Source: Bacteroidaceae bacterium (GTDB lineage Bacteria > Bacteroidota > Bacteroidia > Bacteroidales > Bacteroidaceae). Taken from it: a stretch of DNA of 47,936 nt. The DNA is taken from positions 1-47,936 of the forward strand of contig JAFTVE010000003.1 in the NCBI GenBank assembly GCA_017465905.1, written 5' to 3'. Below the pieces are notes generated by a model. The model was not told the origin of the DNA. It saw nothing but the letters and a program-made list of their open reading frames with translations, and made no database searches. This document shows, piece by piece, positions 32,611-41,848 of the stretch; the stretch's first letter is position 1; every line of letters begins with the position of its first letter. Position numbers and translations under genes: made by a program.

Positions 32611-32793
32611 GGGGTCAGGGTCAGGGGTCAGTTACTTTGCTCTGTCTCGAAAGTGCGAGTGTGTATAATAATAGGGCATTATTTAAGTATAGAATATACT
32701 ACGTATATCCTATACAAAAATAATGACTTTTACACATGAACATTTTTTCGTCCAAGGTGAGTGCACAAATAACTGACCCCTGACCCTGACCCC
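32611..32793. repeat. 183-bp nested palindromic element with perfect 24-bp terminal inverted repeats
   Basis: The left arm 32611-32634 (GGGGTCA, GGGTCA, GGGGTCA, GTTA) and right arm 32770-32793 are perfect reverse complements. Near the middle, ATTATTTAAGTATAG...ATAC (32678-32699) pairs with 32703-32724 around a 3-nt centre with few mismatches, giving a near-perfect 22-bp hairpin. No coding potential. The element is MITE-like in layout. Confidence 0.85.
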
Positions 32794-32938
32794 TCTTGCA
32801 CAATCCAAAACAAGCCCACCCGAAAGCATGTTGTTACACCACAAAAAAACACCACAAAGCAGCCGTCTCAATATCTGCGCATTACATCAATCGGGGACGT
32901 ATTTTTCGCCGCATTTTCGGCATTTTGAAACAACTTTT

Positions 32939-32980
32939 CATGCAATATCTTGCATGCATGAAGACGATTTCGTAAATTTG
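32939..32980 (+). promoter_or_regulatory. Promoter with overlapping palindromic operator for the GH-A hydrolase gene
   Basis: TAAATTTG (32973-32980) is the -7 box; CTTG (32949-32952) 20 nt upstream is the -33 box. The -33 box lies inside a perfect inverted repeat, CATGCAA (32939-32945), TATC, TTGCATG (32950-32956), so a regulator bound there would affect RNA polymerase. Apart from the listed repeats, 32795-32938 shows nothing I recognise. Confidence 0.65.
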
Positions 32981-33012
32981 CAGTATATATTACAACCAAC
33001 ATACCCCACAAC

Positions 33013-35730
33013 ATGAAAAGACTGCTACTCAGCGCAATCAGCATGCTATCTATAGCACTGGCGTCACAGGCTCAGGAGAGCACCCCTACGGCGAACGACT
33101 ACCTACAGGCCAACAAGAAGACCGACGCCACCCTACTGTTCAGCACCACCGACGAGGGTGTGAAGACTCCCGTGCTCTGGGGTCTCGACACGGCATGGCC
33201 CAGCGAAGACAATGTACGCCGAGGCACCAACCACATCGGCAAGGAGTATCTCGGCACGGGACGCGTGTCGTTCCAGCCCAGCGACCTCATCGATGAGAAC
33301 GGCGAGCTGAGCGCCGCGCAAAAGAAGGACCTGAACAACCGCTTGCGCATCATAGCCCTCTCGGGAGTGAAGGACATCGCCCTCAACTGCGACCACGAGG
33401 TACTCTGCAGCTACGACAATGCAGCCCAGCACCGCAAGAACTATGTGGGCAAACCCGCCGAGTGGATACGTCTGTTCAAGGCCACCGTCAACTACTGCCG
33501 CGACAAGGGATTCAACGTCGTATCCATCGCCCCTTTCAACGAACCCGACTACACAGCCTGGAACCAGGGCCCGATGTCGGATTTCAAGGAGATAGCCCGA
33601 CTGATGAAGGAGGACGAGTTCTTCGAAGGCATCCGCGTGAGTGGCGGCAACACACTCAACTGCGACGAAGCACTCAAGTGGTACAACGGCCTCAGCCCCT
33701 ATCTCGACGAGGGCAATACCCACCAGCTGGCAGGCTCCTTTGACAACTATGCCAAGTTCTTCGAGACCGTACGCGCCAACGGACATTACGCCACGGCCGA
33801 CGAGCTCCATAACGTGATGGAAGCCATGGTGGGCGTCGAGTATGGTATGCAGTCGGGCATCTGGTGGGGATACGACGGCCGCGCACGCGGACAGTTCTGC
33901 CAAGCCACCTTCGGTGAACGGCTTGCCTATGGCGAGGACCGCCCACACTGGACAGCAGCCTCGGTATACCGCATGCCCGACGGACGCATACAGCTCTTCG
34001 GCGGCACCTCGGAGCGACAGGCCAACAACTCATCATACCGCGTAGTGTCGAAAGACAAGGTTGCCTACTTCGAAGGCCACGGCCCCATGCGCGAATACAT
34101 CATGAGTCTGCCCGGAGGTACCGGATATCAGAACGGCCAGACCAATGCCGAGCGCGTACTCGAGATACATGCCGGCGAAGATGTGCCACTCGGCCCCACC
34201 GAAGGCAAGTTCATCATCATGAACAAGAAGAGCCGCAAGCTGATGATGCCCAGCAACGGCAGCACCTCAAACGGCACAAATATCTGCCAAGGCTCAAACA
34301 AGCGACAGACCTATCAGCAATGGAACATCACCCCCGTTGACATGCGCGTGGGAGGCGACTTCAGCTACTTCTACATATCGAACGTGAAGAATGGCGCCCA
34401 GCTCGACATCAACAACTGGTCAACATCAAACGGCGGCAGCATCATCCTCTACGCCGGAGGCAAGGGCGCCAACGAGCAATGGTATTTCCAATATGCCGGC
34501 GACGGATACTACTACATCTTCAGCCGCCACTCGGGCAAGTGCCTCGAAGTGTCGAGCGGAAGCACCACCGAGAACGCAAGCATACAGCAGAACGCATTCA
34601 GCGGCGACGACCGCCAGCTGTGGCGCCTGCTACCCATCAATGCCACCTGCGAGGTGAACGCACCCGATGCACCCACAGGACTGACAGCCACACCGACGGC
34701 TGCAACCATCGAGCTGAAATGGAACACCGTCGATGCCACCGACGTGACAGGCTATGCCATCCTGCGTGCCGATGCCACAAAGGGCCAGCCCTATGAGTGG
34801 AACACCATCGCCCGCAACATCGCCGACACCACATTCATCGACAACACCGTGGACGAAGCCTGCAACTACATCTACAAGATAAAGGCCATCGACCGCGCCA
34901 TGAACCGCTCCGAAGCATCAGACTCAGTGGTAGCGGCCACAACCAGCGACCATGCACTGATAGCATCCTACCAGTTTGAAGACACCCTGGCCGACATGAC
35001 CCCCCACCGACTTGATGCCGCGCACTACGGCAAAGCCAGCTATCTGACAGCCAAGAAGGGCGAACTGCGCGACAAGACACTCACACTCGACGGCAGCGTC
35101 GACTACCTGCAACTGCCCGCCACCATCGCCAACCGCAAGGAAATGACCATCGCCCTCTGGGTAAACTGGAAAGGCAGCGGCAGCTGGCAACGCATCTTCG
35201 ACTTCGGCAATGGAGAAAGCGAGTACATGTTCCTCACCACGAACGCCGCCAACAACAGCATGCGCTTCGCCATCAAGAACGGAGGCGACGAGCAATACAT
35301 GGACATCAGCCGAATAGGAACCTACGCGTGGAAACACATCACCCTCACCATCAGCGACGAAGGCATAGCAGCCTATATTAACGGCGAGTTGAAAGCATCG
35401 ACAACCGACATCACCCTGCGCCCGACCGACTTCAAGCCCATATTCAACTACATCGGACGCAGCCAGTTCAAGGGCGATGCCATGTTCAAGGGCAACATCG
35501 ACGACCTGCGCATCTACAACTACGCCCTCTCGGCCGATGAGGTCGGCGCCCTCTTCGCCGAAGCCAGCGACATAGAAGACGTAACGACCGACAAGGCCAT
35601 CGTCAAGAAATCATATTACACGCTGAATGGCGTATGCTACGACACCCCACAAAGAGGCATCAATATCGTACGCATCCAATATGCCGACGGCAGCGTCAAC
35701 GTAGAGAAGATGATTGTAACACAAGACTAA
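33013..35730 (+). CDS. Secreted multidomain clan GH-A glycoside hydrolase with ricin-B, Fn3 and LamG domains
   Basis: A 905-aa protein. Signal peptide MKRLLLSAISMLSIALASQA. The catalytic barrel (about 35-390) resembles GH30-type endo-hydrolases: probable acid/base Glu177 in APFNEPD and nucleophile Glu264 in ATADELHNVM. A ricin-type beta-trefoil follows (about 398-542, three QW-type blocks: YQQWNI, NEQWYF, RQLWRL), then Fn3 (about 552-645) and a LamG/concanavalin-like domain (about 655-840). The C-terminus (SYYTLNGVCYDTPQRGINIV) resembles the short C-terminal domain common on Bacteroidales secreted proteins. It is divergent from the GH35 operon, so it may be the endo-enzyme feeding those exo-enzymes, for example on a beta-galactan; substrate is inference. 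ftsE starts only 18 bp downstream. Confidence 0.82.
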   Translation: MKRLLLSAISMLSIALASQAQESTPTANDYLQANKKTDATLLFSTTDEGVKTPVLWGLDTAWPSEDNVRRGTNHIGKEYLGTGRVSFQPSDLIDENGELSAAQKKDLNNRLRIIALSGVKDIALNCDHEVLCSYDNAAQHRKNYVGKPAEWIRLFKATVNYCRDKGFNVVSIAPFNEPDYTAWNQGPMSDFKEIARLMKEDEFFEGIRVSGGNTLNCDEALKWYNGLSPYLDEGNTHQLAGSFDNYAKFFETVRANGHYATADELHNVMEAMVGVEYGMQSGIWWGYDGRARGQFCQATFGERLAYGEDRPHWTAASVYRMPDGRIQLFGGTSERQANNSSYRVVSKDKVAYFEGHGPMREYIMSLPGGTGYQNGQTNAERVLEIHAGEDVPLGPTEGKFIIMNKKSRKLMMPSNGSTSNGTNICQGSNKRQTYQQWNITPVDMRVGGDFSYFYISNVKNGAQLDINNWSTSNGGSIILYAGGKGANEQWYFQYAGDGYYYIFSRHSGKCLEVSSGSTTENASIQQNAFSGDDRQLWRLLPINATCEVNAPDAPTGLTATPTAATIELKWNTVDATDVTGYAILRADATKGQPYEWNTIARNIADTTFIDNTVDEACNYIYKIKAIDRAMNRSEASDSVVAATTSDHALIASYQFEDTLADMTPHRLDAAHYGKASYLTAKKGELRDKTLTLDGSVDYLQLPATIANRKEMTIALWVNWKGSGSWQRIFDFGNGESEYMFLTTNAANNSMRFAIKNGGDEQYMDISRIGTYAWKHITLTISDEGIAAYINGELKASTTDITLRPTDFKPIFNYIGRSQFKGDAMFKGNIDDLRIYNYALSADEVGALFAEASDIEDVTTDKAIVKKSYYTLNGVCYDTPQRGINIVRIQYADGSVNVEKMIVTQD

Positions 35731-35748
35731 AGGAAAAGAAAAATTCAC

Positions 35749-36492
35749 GTGTCACAGATAAACTATCACAACGTAGAGATTCGCCAGCAAGAGAACATCG
35801 TGCTCGAAGAGGTGAATCTACAGATCCAGGAGGGCGAGTTCGTCTACCTCATCGGCAAGGTCGGCTCGGGAAAGTCGAGCCTGCTGAAAACAATGTATGG
35901 CGAGCTTGACATCCATTCCGGGCAGGCCGACGTGCTGAGCTACGACATGGCCCGCATACGGAGAGCACAGATACCCGCACTGCGCAAGCGCATAGGCATC
36001 GTGTTCCAGGACTTCCAGCTCCTCATCGACCGCAACGTAAAGGACAACCTCGACTTCGTGCTGAAAGCTACCGGATGGAAAGACAAAGGCCGACGCACCC
36101 AGCGCATCGAGGAGGTGCTTGAACAGGTAGGCATGAGCACCAAGGGCTACAAGATGCCCCATGAGCTCTCGGGCGGCGAGCAGCAACGCATCGTCATCGC
36201 ACGCGCCATCCTCAACACCCCCGAGATAATCCTCGCCGATGAGCCCACAGGCAACTTGGATGTGGAGACAGGCAAGCAAATCGTGGAACTGCTGCGCAGC
36301 ATCTGCGCCAAAGGCTCCACCGTCATCATGACCACCCACAACCTGCAGCTCATCGAGGAGTACCCCGGCAAAGTGTACCGATGCGAGGGACACAGGCTCA
36401 TCGAAAGCACCGGGCACCCCAAGTCCTCCGAGTCCTCCGAGCTATCCGAGAGCTCCAATCAACCCAAGAAAACGAACAATAACAGCTATTAA
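35749..36492 (+). CDS. ftsE: FtsE-type ABC ATPase with a repeat-encoded tail
   Basis: A 247-aa ATP-binding protein that with FtsX would couple cell division to peptidoglycan hydrolysis at the inner membrane. Walker A is GKVGSGKS (36-43), Q-loop FQDFQLL, signature LSGGEQQR, Walker B IILADEP and switch MTTHN. It starts with GTG at 35749 and ends 4 bp before lysC. The last ~25 residues (SSESSELSESSN then a basic, asparagine-rich end) are encoded by four TCCTCCGAG-type nonamers (36424-36459) and are not part of the ATPase fold. No ftsX is adjacent; the permease at 45129-47531 is a larger MacB-type protein. The ftsE name rests on sequence type and on its lysC/lysA neighbours. Confidence 0.85.
   Translation: MSQINYHNVEIRQQENIVLEEVNLQIQEGEFVYLIGKVGSGKSSLLKTMYGELDIHSGQADVLSYDMARIRRAQIPALRKRIGIVFQDFQLLIDRNVKDNLDFVLKATGWKDKGRRTQRIEEVLEQVGMSTKGYKMPHELSGGEQQRIVIARAILNTPEIILADEPTGNLDVETGKQIVELLRSICAKGSTVIMTTHNLQLIEEYPGKVYRCEGHRLIESTGHPKSSESSELSESSNQPKKTNNNSY
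36424..36459 (+). repeat. Nonamer array encoding the FtsE C-terminal tail
   Basis: TCCTCCGAG, TCCTCCGAG, CTATCCGAG and AGCTCCAAT are four successive 9-nt units in frame. They are the reverse-complement type of the TCGGAGAAG units at 12713-12748. Confidence 0.75.
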
Positions 36493-36496
36493 TAAA

Positions 36497-37813
36497 ATGA
36501 AAGTAATGAAATTTGGCGGCACCTCCGTAGGTTCCGCACAGCGTATGCAAGGAGTAGCCTCGCTCATCAACGATGGCGAAGACAAGATAGTAGTACTCTC
36601 AGCCATGTCGGGCACCACCAACTCGCTGGTGGAGATTTGCGGCTACCTGGCCAACAACAACCCCGACAGCGCCAATGAGGTCATCAACAAGCTCGAGAAC
36701 CTCTATAAGAAACATATCAACGAACTGTACAGCACCGAGGAGTACAAGCAGCAGACTTTGGCCTTGGTGAAAGACATATTCAACTACCTGCGCTCATTCA
36801 CCAAGCAGCTCTTCACCTCCATCGAGGAGCGCATCATCCTGGCACAAGGCGAAATCATCTCCACCAACATGGTGGTCAACTACCTCAAGGAACAAGGCAT
36901 GAGCGCCCACCTAATCGCAGCCCTCGACTACATGCGCACCGACAAGAACGGCGAGCCCGATGCCGCCTACATCAAGGAGAAGCTCACCGAAGTGCTGGCC
37001 GCCAGCCCCAAGGTGCAGATATACATCACACAGGGCTTCATCTGCCGCAACATCAATGGCGAGATTGACAACCTGCAGCGCGGAGGCAGCGACTACACCG
37101 CTTCACTCATCGGAGCAGCAGTAGGAGCACGCGAGATACAGATATGGACCGACATCGACGGCATGCACAACAACGACCCCCGCATCGTAGAAGGCACCAC
37201 TCCCGTGCGCCATCTCCACTTCGAGGAGGCTGCCGAGTTGGGCTACTTCGGCGCAAAGATTCTCCACCCCACCTGCATACAGCCCGCCAAGTTTGCCAAC
37301 ATCCCCGTCAAGCTGCTCAATACCATGCAGCCCGACGCACCCGGCACGACCATCAACAACGAAGCCGACCCCGGCACCATCAAGGCCGTCGCAGCCAAGG
37401 AGAACATCACCGCCATCAAAATCAAGTCGAGCCGAATGCTCCTCGCCCACGGTTTCCTGCGCAAGGTATTCGAAATATTCGAAAGCTACCAAACCCCTAT
37501 CGACATGATTTGCACCTCTGAGGTAGGTGTGTCCATGAGTATCGACAACACCAAGCACCTGGGTGAGATTGTACACGACCTCAAGAAATATGGTACCGTG
37601 ACCATCGACCCGGGCATGTGCATCATCTGCGTGGTGGGCGACATGGACTGGGAGAACATCGGCTTCGAGGCACGTGCCATGGACGCCATGCGCGACATCC
37701 CCGTGCGTATGATCTCGTTCGGCGGCAGCAACTACAACATCTCCTTCCTCATCAAGGAAAGCGACAAGAAACGTGCACTGCAAGCACTGCAGGACAACTT
37801 GTTCAATAATTAG
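36497..37813 (+). CDS. lysC: Aspartate kinase (monofunctional)
   Basis: A 438-aa enzyme phosphorylating L-aspartate, the entry to lysine/DAP, threonine and methionine synthesis. MKVMKFGGTSVGSAQRM is the N-terminal ATP/substrate motif. GGSDYTASLIGAA and the IWTDIDGMHNNDPRIV stretch are the remaining kinase signatures. Residues about 300-438 form two ACT domains for feedback control. No homoserine dehydrogenase fusion is present. It is four bases after ftsE and 35 bp before lysA, an operon that links DAP/lysine supply with a division ATPase. Confidence 0.96.
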   Translation: MKVMKFGGTSVGSAQRMQGVASLINDGEDKIVVLSAMSGTTNSLVEICGYLANNNPDSANEVINKLENLYKKHINELYSTEEYKQQTLALVKDIFNYLRSFTKQLFTSIEERIILAQGEIISTNMVVNYLKEQGMSAHLIAALDYMRTDKNGEPDAAYIKEKLTEVLAASPKVQIYITQGFICRNINGEIDNLQRGGSDYTASLIGAAVGAREIQIWTDIDGMHNNDPRIVEGTTPVRHLHFEEAAELGYFGAKILHPTCIQPAKFANIPVKLLNTMQPDAPGTTINNEADPGTIKAVAAKENITAIKIKSSRMLLAHGFLRKVFEIFESYQTPIDMICTSEVGVSMSIDNTKHLGEIVHDLKKYGTVTIDPGMCIICVVGDMDWENIGFEARAMDAMRDIPVRMISFGGSNYNISFLIKESDKKRALQALQDNLFNN

Positions 37814-37848
37814 AAGTTCAGAAATCCTAGAATTGTCTGATTAAAGAA

Positions 37849-39009
37849 ATGATTAAAGGCACCTTCCCCATACAGCGTTTCCAGAACATCGAAACGCCCT
37901 TCTACTACTACGACACCCGAGTGCTGCGCGAAACCCTCGACACCATCCGTGAAGAGCTGCGCCGCAATCCCGAGTATGTGATGCACTATGCCATCAAGGC
38001 CAATGCCAATCCCAAGATACTGCGCATCATCAGCGCAGCAGGCTTTGGAGCCGACTGCGTGAGCGGTGGCGAGGTGCGTGCAGCCATCGAGGCAGGCTTC
38101 CCGGCCGACAAGGTCGTGTTTGCCGGTGTAGGCAAGAGCGACCGCGAAATCAACCTCGCCCTCGACTACGACATCCACTGCTTCAATGTGGAGTCCGAGG
38201 CCGAGCTGCTCATCATCAACGAGCTGGCCGCACTGAAAGGCAAGACCGCCCGCATCGCCCTGCGCATCAACCCCAACGTAGGAGCCCACACCCATAGCAA
38301 CATCACTACAGGATTGGCCGAGAACAAGTTCGGCATCAACCTGGAACAGATTGAGGGAGTCATCGAGCAGGCCATCGCCCTGCCCCACATCGACTTCGAG
38401 GGCATACACTTCCACATCGGCTCGCAGATAATGGACATGATTGATTTTGTGGCCCTATGCAACCGCATCAATGAACTCACCACCCTCTTCGAGCGTCGAT
38501 GCTACCCCATCCGCAGCATCAACGTTGGCGGAGGTCTCGGCATTGACTACGGCCATCCCAACCACAAGTACATCCCCGACTTCCACAGCTACTTCGAAGT
38601 GTTCCGCAAACACCTGCACCTCAAGCCCGGACAGACACTACACTTCGAGCTTGGCCGCAGCATCGTAGCCCAGTGCGGAAGCCTCATCTCACGCGTACTC
38701 TACATCAAGGAGGGCACCTGCAAGCGCTTTGCCATCATCGACGGCAGCATGACACAGCTCATCCGCCCCGCCCTGTACCAAGCCTACCACCGCATCGAGA
38801 ACATCTCGTCGGACGAGCCCGAAATGACCTACGACGTGGTAGGACCCGTGTGTGAAAGCTCCGACGTGTTCGGCAAGTCTGTCGAGCTCAATGCCACCCA
38901 CCGGGGCGACTTCATTGCCATCCGCTCGGCCGGTGCCTACGGAGAGATTATGGCCTCGCAATACAACTGCCACGAACTACCCAAAGGATACCTGAGCGAA
39001 GAGGTATAA
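37849..39009 (+). CDS. lysA: Diaminopimelate decarboxylase
   Basis: A 386-aa fold-III PLP enzyme converting meso-diaminopimelate to L-lysine. PLP-binding Lys50 is in HYAIKANANP; the phosphate loop appears in GGGLGIDYG and HFHIGSQI supports the active site. The second-subunit cysteine motif is GPVCESSDVF. Length is slightly short for the family but typical of Bacteroidetes. Part of the ftsE-lysC-lysA-GT run; the next gene starts 7 bp after its stop. Confidence 0.96.
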   Translation: MIKGTFPIQRFQNIETPFYYYDTRVLRETLDTIREELRRNPEYVMHYAIKANANPKILRIISAAGFGADCVSGGEVRAAIEAGFPADKVVFAGVGKSDREINLALDYDIHCFNVESEAELLIINELAALKGKTARIALRINPNVGAHTHSNITTGLAENKFGINLEQIEGVIEQAIALPHIDFEGIHFHIGSQIMDMIDFVALCNRINELTTLFERRCYPIRSINVGGGLGIDYGHPNHKYIPDFHSYFEVFRKHLHLKPGQTLHFELGRSIVAQCGSLISRVLYIKEGTCKRFAIIDGSMTQLIRPALYQAYHRIENISSDEPEMTYDVVGPVCESSDVFGKSVELNATHRGDFIAIRSAGAYGEIMASQYNCHELPKGYLSEEV

Positions 39010-39016
39010 TCCAGAT

Positions 39017-40180
39017 ATGGAGATAACGCAAGCAGAAACAATCATTATCATAGCCATCGGAGTACTGGTGGCTATACAGCTACTCTATACCTTCGTCATA
39101 TACAACGCACCGCATCGCCGCGTTGTTGCCGAGCGCAAGGGAAAGCTACCCTTGACTGAACATAAGCCTGGTATCTCGGTGGTGATTGCAGCAGCCGACT
39201 GTGAGCAACTATTGGCAAAGCATCTGCCGCTCATACTGGAGCAGGAGTACCCCGACTTTGAAGTGATTGTGGTAGACGACAATTCGCAGGACGAGACCAA
39301 AGAGTTGCTGCAACACCTCAGCGAGCGCTACCCTCACCTCTACACCACCTTCACCTCTGACAGCATCCGCTACATCAGCCACAAGAAGCTGGCCCTGATG
39401 CTCGGCATAAAAGCAGCCAAGAAGGAGTGGGTGGTATTCACCGAGCCCGACTGCTACCCCACAAGCCGCCAATGGCTTGCCAGCCTCGCACGCCACTTCT
39501 CCGACACCACAGACGTTGTGCTTGGCTACTGCAACTACGAACGTCGCCGCGGCTTCGCGAACCGCTGCTACATGTTTGACACACTGCAGCAGCAACTGCG
39601 CTTGCTCGGCCTCACCCTCCGTGGAGGAGGCTACATGGGCATAGGGCGCAACATGGCCTACCGGAAGGAGATATTCTTTGCCAATAAGGGATACAGCCGT
39701 CACCTCGACCTTGAGCGTGGCGAGGACGACCTCTTCATCAACGAGCATGTACCCTCACAGCGCATCACTGCCGATGTGAACGCCCTGTCTGTAGTGCGCT
39801 GTACCTCAGCCAACGGACATACATGGAAGAGAGACAAGCTGAGCCGCCTCTTCATCGGCCGCAAGATGCACGGCATGCAACGCCATCTCCTTGGAGCCGA
39901 CACGCTGAGCCGCACACTACTATATGCAGGAGCCACAGCCAGCATCATCGTCAGCCTGCTAATGCATTGGTGGATTACGCTGGGCATCACAGCTGGCCTC
40001 TGGCTCATCAGCATAGGCTGCCGCCTCTCCGTATATCACAGCATCTCACGCGACCTCGGCGAACGACGCTATCTGTTGTCGCTCCCACTCCTTGAGATAC
40101 TGCAGCCCTGCTGGGAACTCTACTTCCGCGTCTGCCTATTGTTAACTTCCAAGCAAGCACACCTGAGAACAAAGATCTGA
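39017..40180 (+). CDS. Membrane-anchored GT2 glycosyltransferase
   Basis: A 387-aa glycosyltransferase. An N-terminal membrane helix (about 9-29), then the GT-A domain beginning ISVVIAAADC (residues 53-62) with VIVVDDNSQDET and FTEPDCYP for the nucleotide-sugar and metal; DDLFINEHV is the likely catalytic region. Two or more hydrophobic helices near residues 300-335 anchor the C-terminus, so catalysis faces the cytoplasm at the inner membrane. The arrangement resembles processive or polyprenyl-linked GT2 enzymes. It is 7 bp after lysA and probably cotranscribed. Donor and product are unknown. It converges with comEC, with 39 bp between them and no clear hairpin. Confidence 0.85.
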   Translation: MEITQAETIIIIAIGVLVAIQLLYTFVIYNAPHRRVVAERKGKLPLTEHKPGISVVIAAADCEQLLAKHLPLILEQEYPDFEVIVVDDNSQDETKELLQHLSERYPHLYTTFTSDSIRYISHKKLALMLGIKAAKKEWVVFTEPDCYPTSRQWLASLARHFSDTTDVVLGYCNYERRRGFANRCYMFDTLQQQLRLLGLTLRGGGYMGIGRNMAYRKEIFFANKGYSRHLDLERGEDDLFINEHVPSQRITADVNALSVVRCTSANGHTWKRDKLSRLFIGRKMHGMQRHLLGADTLSRTLLYAGATASIIVSLLMHWWITLGITAGLWLISIGCRLSVYHSISRDLGERRYLLSLPLLEILQPCWELYFRVCLLLTSKQAHLRTKI

Positions 40181-40219
40181 GAATCCGTTTTGAATTGTTC
40201 TAGGTTGGGCAGAGAGGTC

Positions 40220-41818
40220 TCAAAACAGAAGAGACACCTGCAAGCCCAGCAATGAAGCCAATGCCATGACGAAGCCACGCGGCCACTTCTTGATAAAGAA
40301 CAGGGCAAGAAACAGAATCAGCATATAGGTAAACAGCACACTGCAAGCATTATAATGCGCCACATGCAGTACGGCATGAGGCCATTGGGCGATACTCGCC
40401 AAGATGCCATTCATCCACTGAACGAGCATCTGTAGCAGAGAGCCTAAGCCATTGGCCCATGAAATGCCCGTAAGCACCAATCCCCACCAAACGACAGTGA
40501 GCCATACGATGATATTCACACAGACAATGACAAACAGGTTAGTCAGAAGGAAATACGTAGGGAAGGTGCCAAAATGATAAAGCGCCAAGGGAAAGGTGCC
40601 AAGCTGCGCTGCTATCGACATACAGACAATCCCCATAGGATAAGCCAGCAACGGATGGACAGCACAGCGCTGAAAGAGCGCCTCCAAATGTGGCTCAAGC
40701 CACAGAATGGCAGCCATAGCCATAAACGAAAGCTGGAAACCTATGTCGAAAAGGTAGAGAGGGCGCACGAGAAGCATCACCATAGCAGCAAGAGACAACA
40801 CACTGATAGGCGAACTCTCCTTGCTTATCCATCGGGCAACTCTACTGAGCGTACACATGAACACAGCACGCACCACAGAGGCCGACATGCCCACCATCAG
40901 CGCAAACAGCCATAAGACACCCAAAACGAGGAGTTCAAAGAGCCAGCGCATCCTGCGCCACCTTCTGCCTCTGCCAAGAAACACCAATGCAAGCATACCA
41001 TAGATGATGCTGACATGCAAACCCGACAATGCCAACACATGAGCAGCACCGGCATCAGTATAAGCCTCCCTCGTATCTTCACCGAGCAGACGCTTGTCAC
41101 CCAAGGTCAATGCCAGCAACACACCTAACGCATCATCACTGAACGCCGAAGCCATATACTCAGTACGCAAGCGATGCCGCAGGCGCAGCAAGCGTTCACG
41201 CAGAGTAAGCGAGTCGTCCTCTACCCTCGCCCACTTTCCCTCAGGCAAGTACACCGTACCCGAAGCACCCTGCATAGTCACATAGCGTGCATAATCAAAC
41301 TCCAAGTCGTCAGAGAAGTTGCGCGGTGGCCGCATCCTACCGCTAAAGCACAACACATCACCAGGGAGCAAGGAATCGGCTGCTGAGACAGGTTCCATAT
41401 AGAGAAACGCTTTGCGCCGAACAGCATGCCATCCAGCAGAGTCGGCCACAGCATTCACCGTCACCAAGCACTGCGTGCTCCGGGCTCTTCGCTTGGGAGA
41501 ATCAACCACACGCGCCTCATATACACACTCGCCAACAGGCCAGTCATAAGTGATATCATTACGCGAGAGTGAATAGGCAACCGTTCCCAGCGACAGGAAC
41601 ACTCCCCAGACCAAGACCCCATAAAGCGCTCGCCAAGCACCACGACGCGCAGCCGTCAAGCACAGCATACACAGCAAAGTGGCCAAGCAGACCACTGCCG
41701 CTATTTCGAGAAGGTTGGCTACATGAGCATATAGGGCATCACCTACCAGTATGCCATATATATAAGGAACAAGAAGCCGCAGCAAAGGATATCGTTGTAC
41801 AGAATCGCTTATTGCCAC
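40220..41818 (-). CDS. comEC: ComEC/Rec2-type DNA-uptake channel protein without beta-lactamase domain
   Basis: A 532-aa polytopic inner-membrane protein with the ComEC layout: two or three N-terminal helices, an extracytoplasmic OB-like region (DUF4131, about 95-200), then the Competence domain with its signature HVLALSGLHVSIIYG (about 259-273) and about ten more helices. In transformable bacteria ComEC carries single-stranded DNA across the inner membrane. The C-terminal metallo-beta-lactamase nuclease domain of Gram-positive ComEC is absent, as in many Bacteroidetes. It starts with GTG at 41818, 30 bp after rpe. No other competence genes are in the window, so natural transformation is not established. 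Confidence 0.88.
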   Translation of the reverse strand: MAISDSVQRYPLLRLLVPYIYGILVGDALYAHVANLLEIAAVVCLATLLCMLCLTAARRGAWRALYGVLVWGVFLSLGTVAYSLSRNDITYDWPVGECVYEARVVDSPKRRARSTQCLVTVNAVADSAGWHAVRRKAFLYMEPVSAADSLLPGDVLCFSGRMRPPRNFSDDLEFDYARYVTMQGASGTVYLPEGKWARVEDDSLTLRERLLRLRHRLRTEYMASAFSDDALGVLLALTLGDKRLLGEDTREAYTDAGAAHVLALSGLHVSIIYGMLALVFLGRGRRWRRMRWLFELLVLGVLWLFALMVGMSASVVRAVFMCTLSRVARWISKESSPISVLSLAAMVMLLVRPLYLFDIGFQLSFMAMAAILWLEPHLEALFQRCAVHPLLAYPMGIVCMSIAAQLGTFPLALYHFGTFPTYFLLTNLFVIVCVNIIVWLTVVWWGLVLTGISWANGLGSLLQMLVQWMNGILASIAQWPHAVLHVAHYNACSVLFTYMLILFLALFFIKKWPRGFVMALASLLGLQVSLLF

Positions 41819-41848
41819 GGCTATTATTAAGAAAAAGAAGAGGACAGA

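Noticed and set aside
32493-32723. A 76-codon plus-strand frame in the repeat region
   Set aside because: It is made almost entirely of repeat units and the nested palindrome; the product is compositionally biased with no domain.
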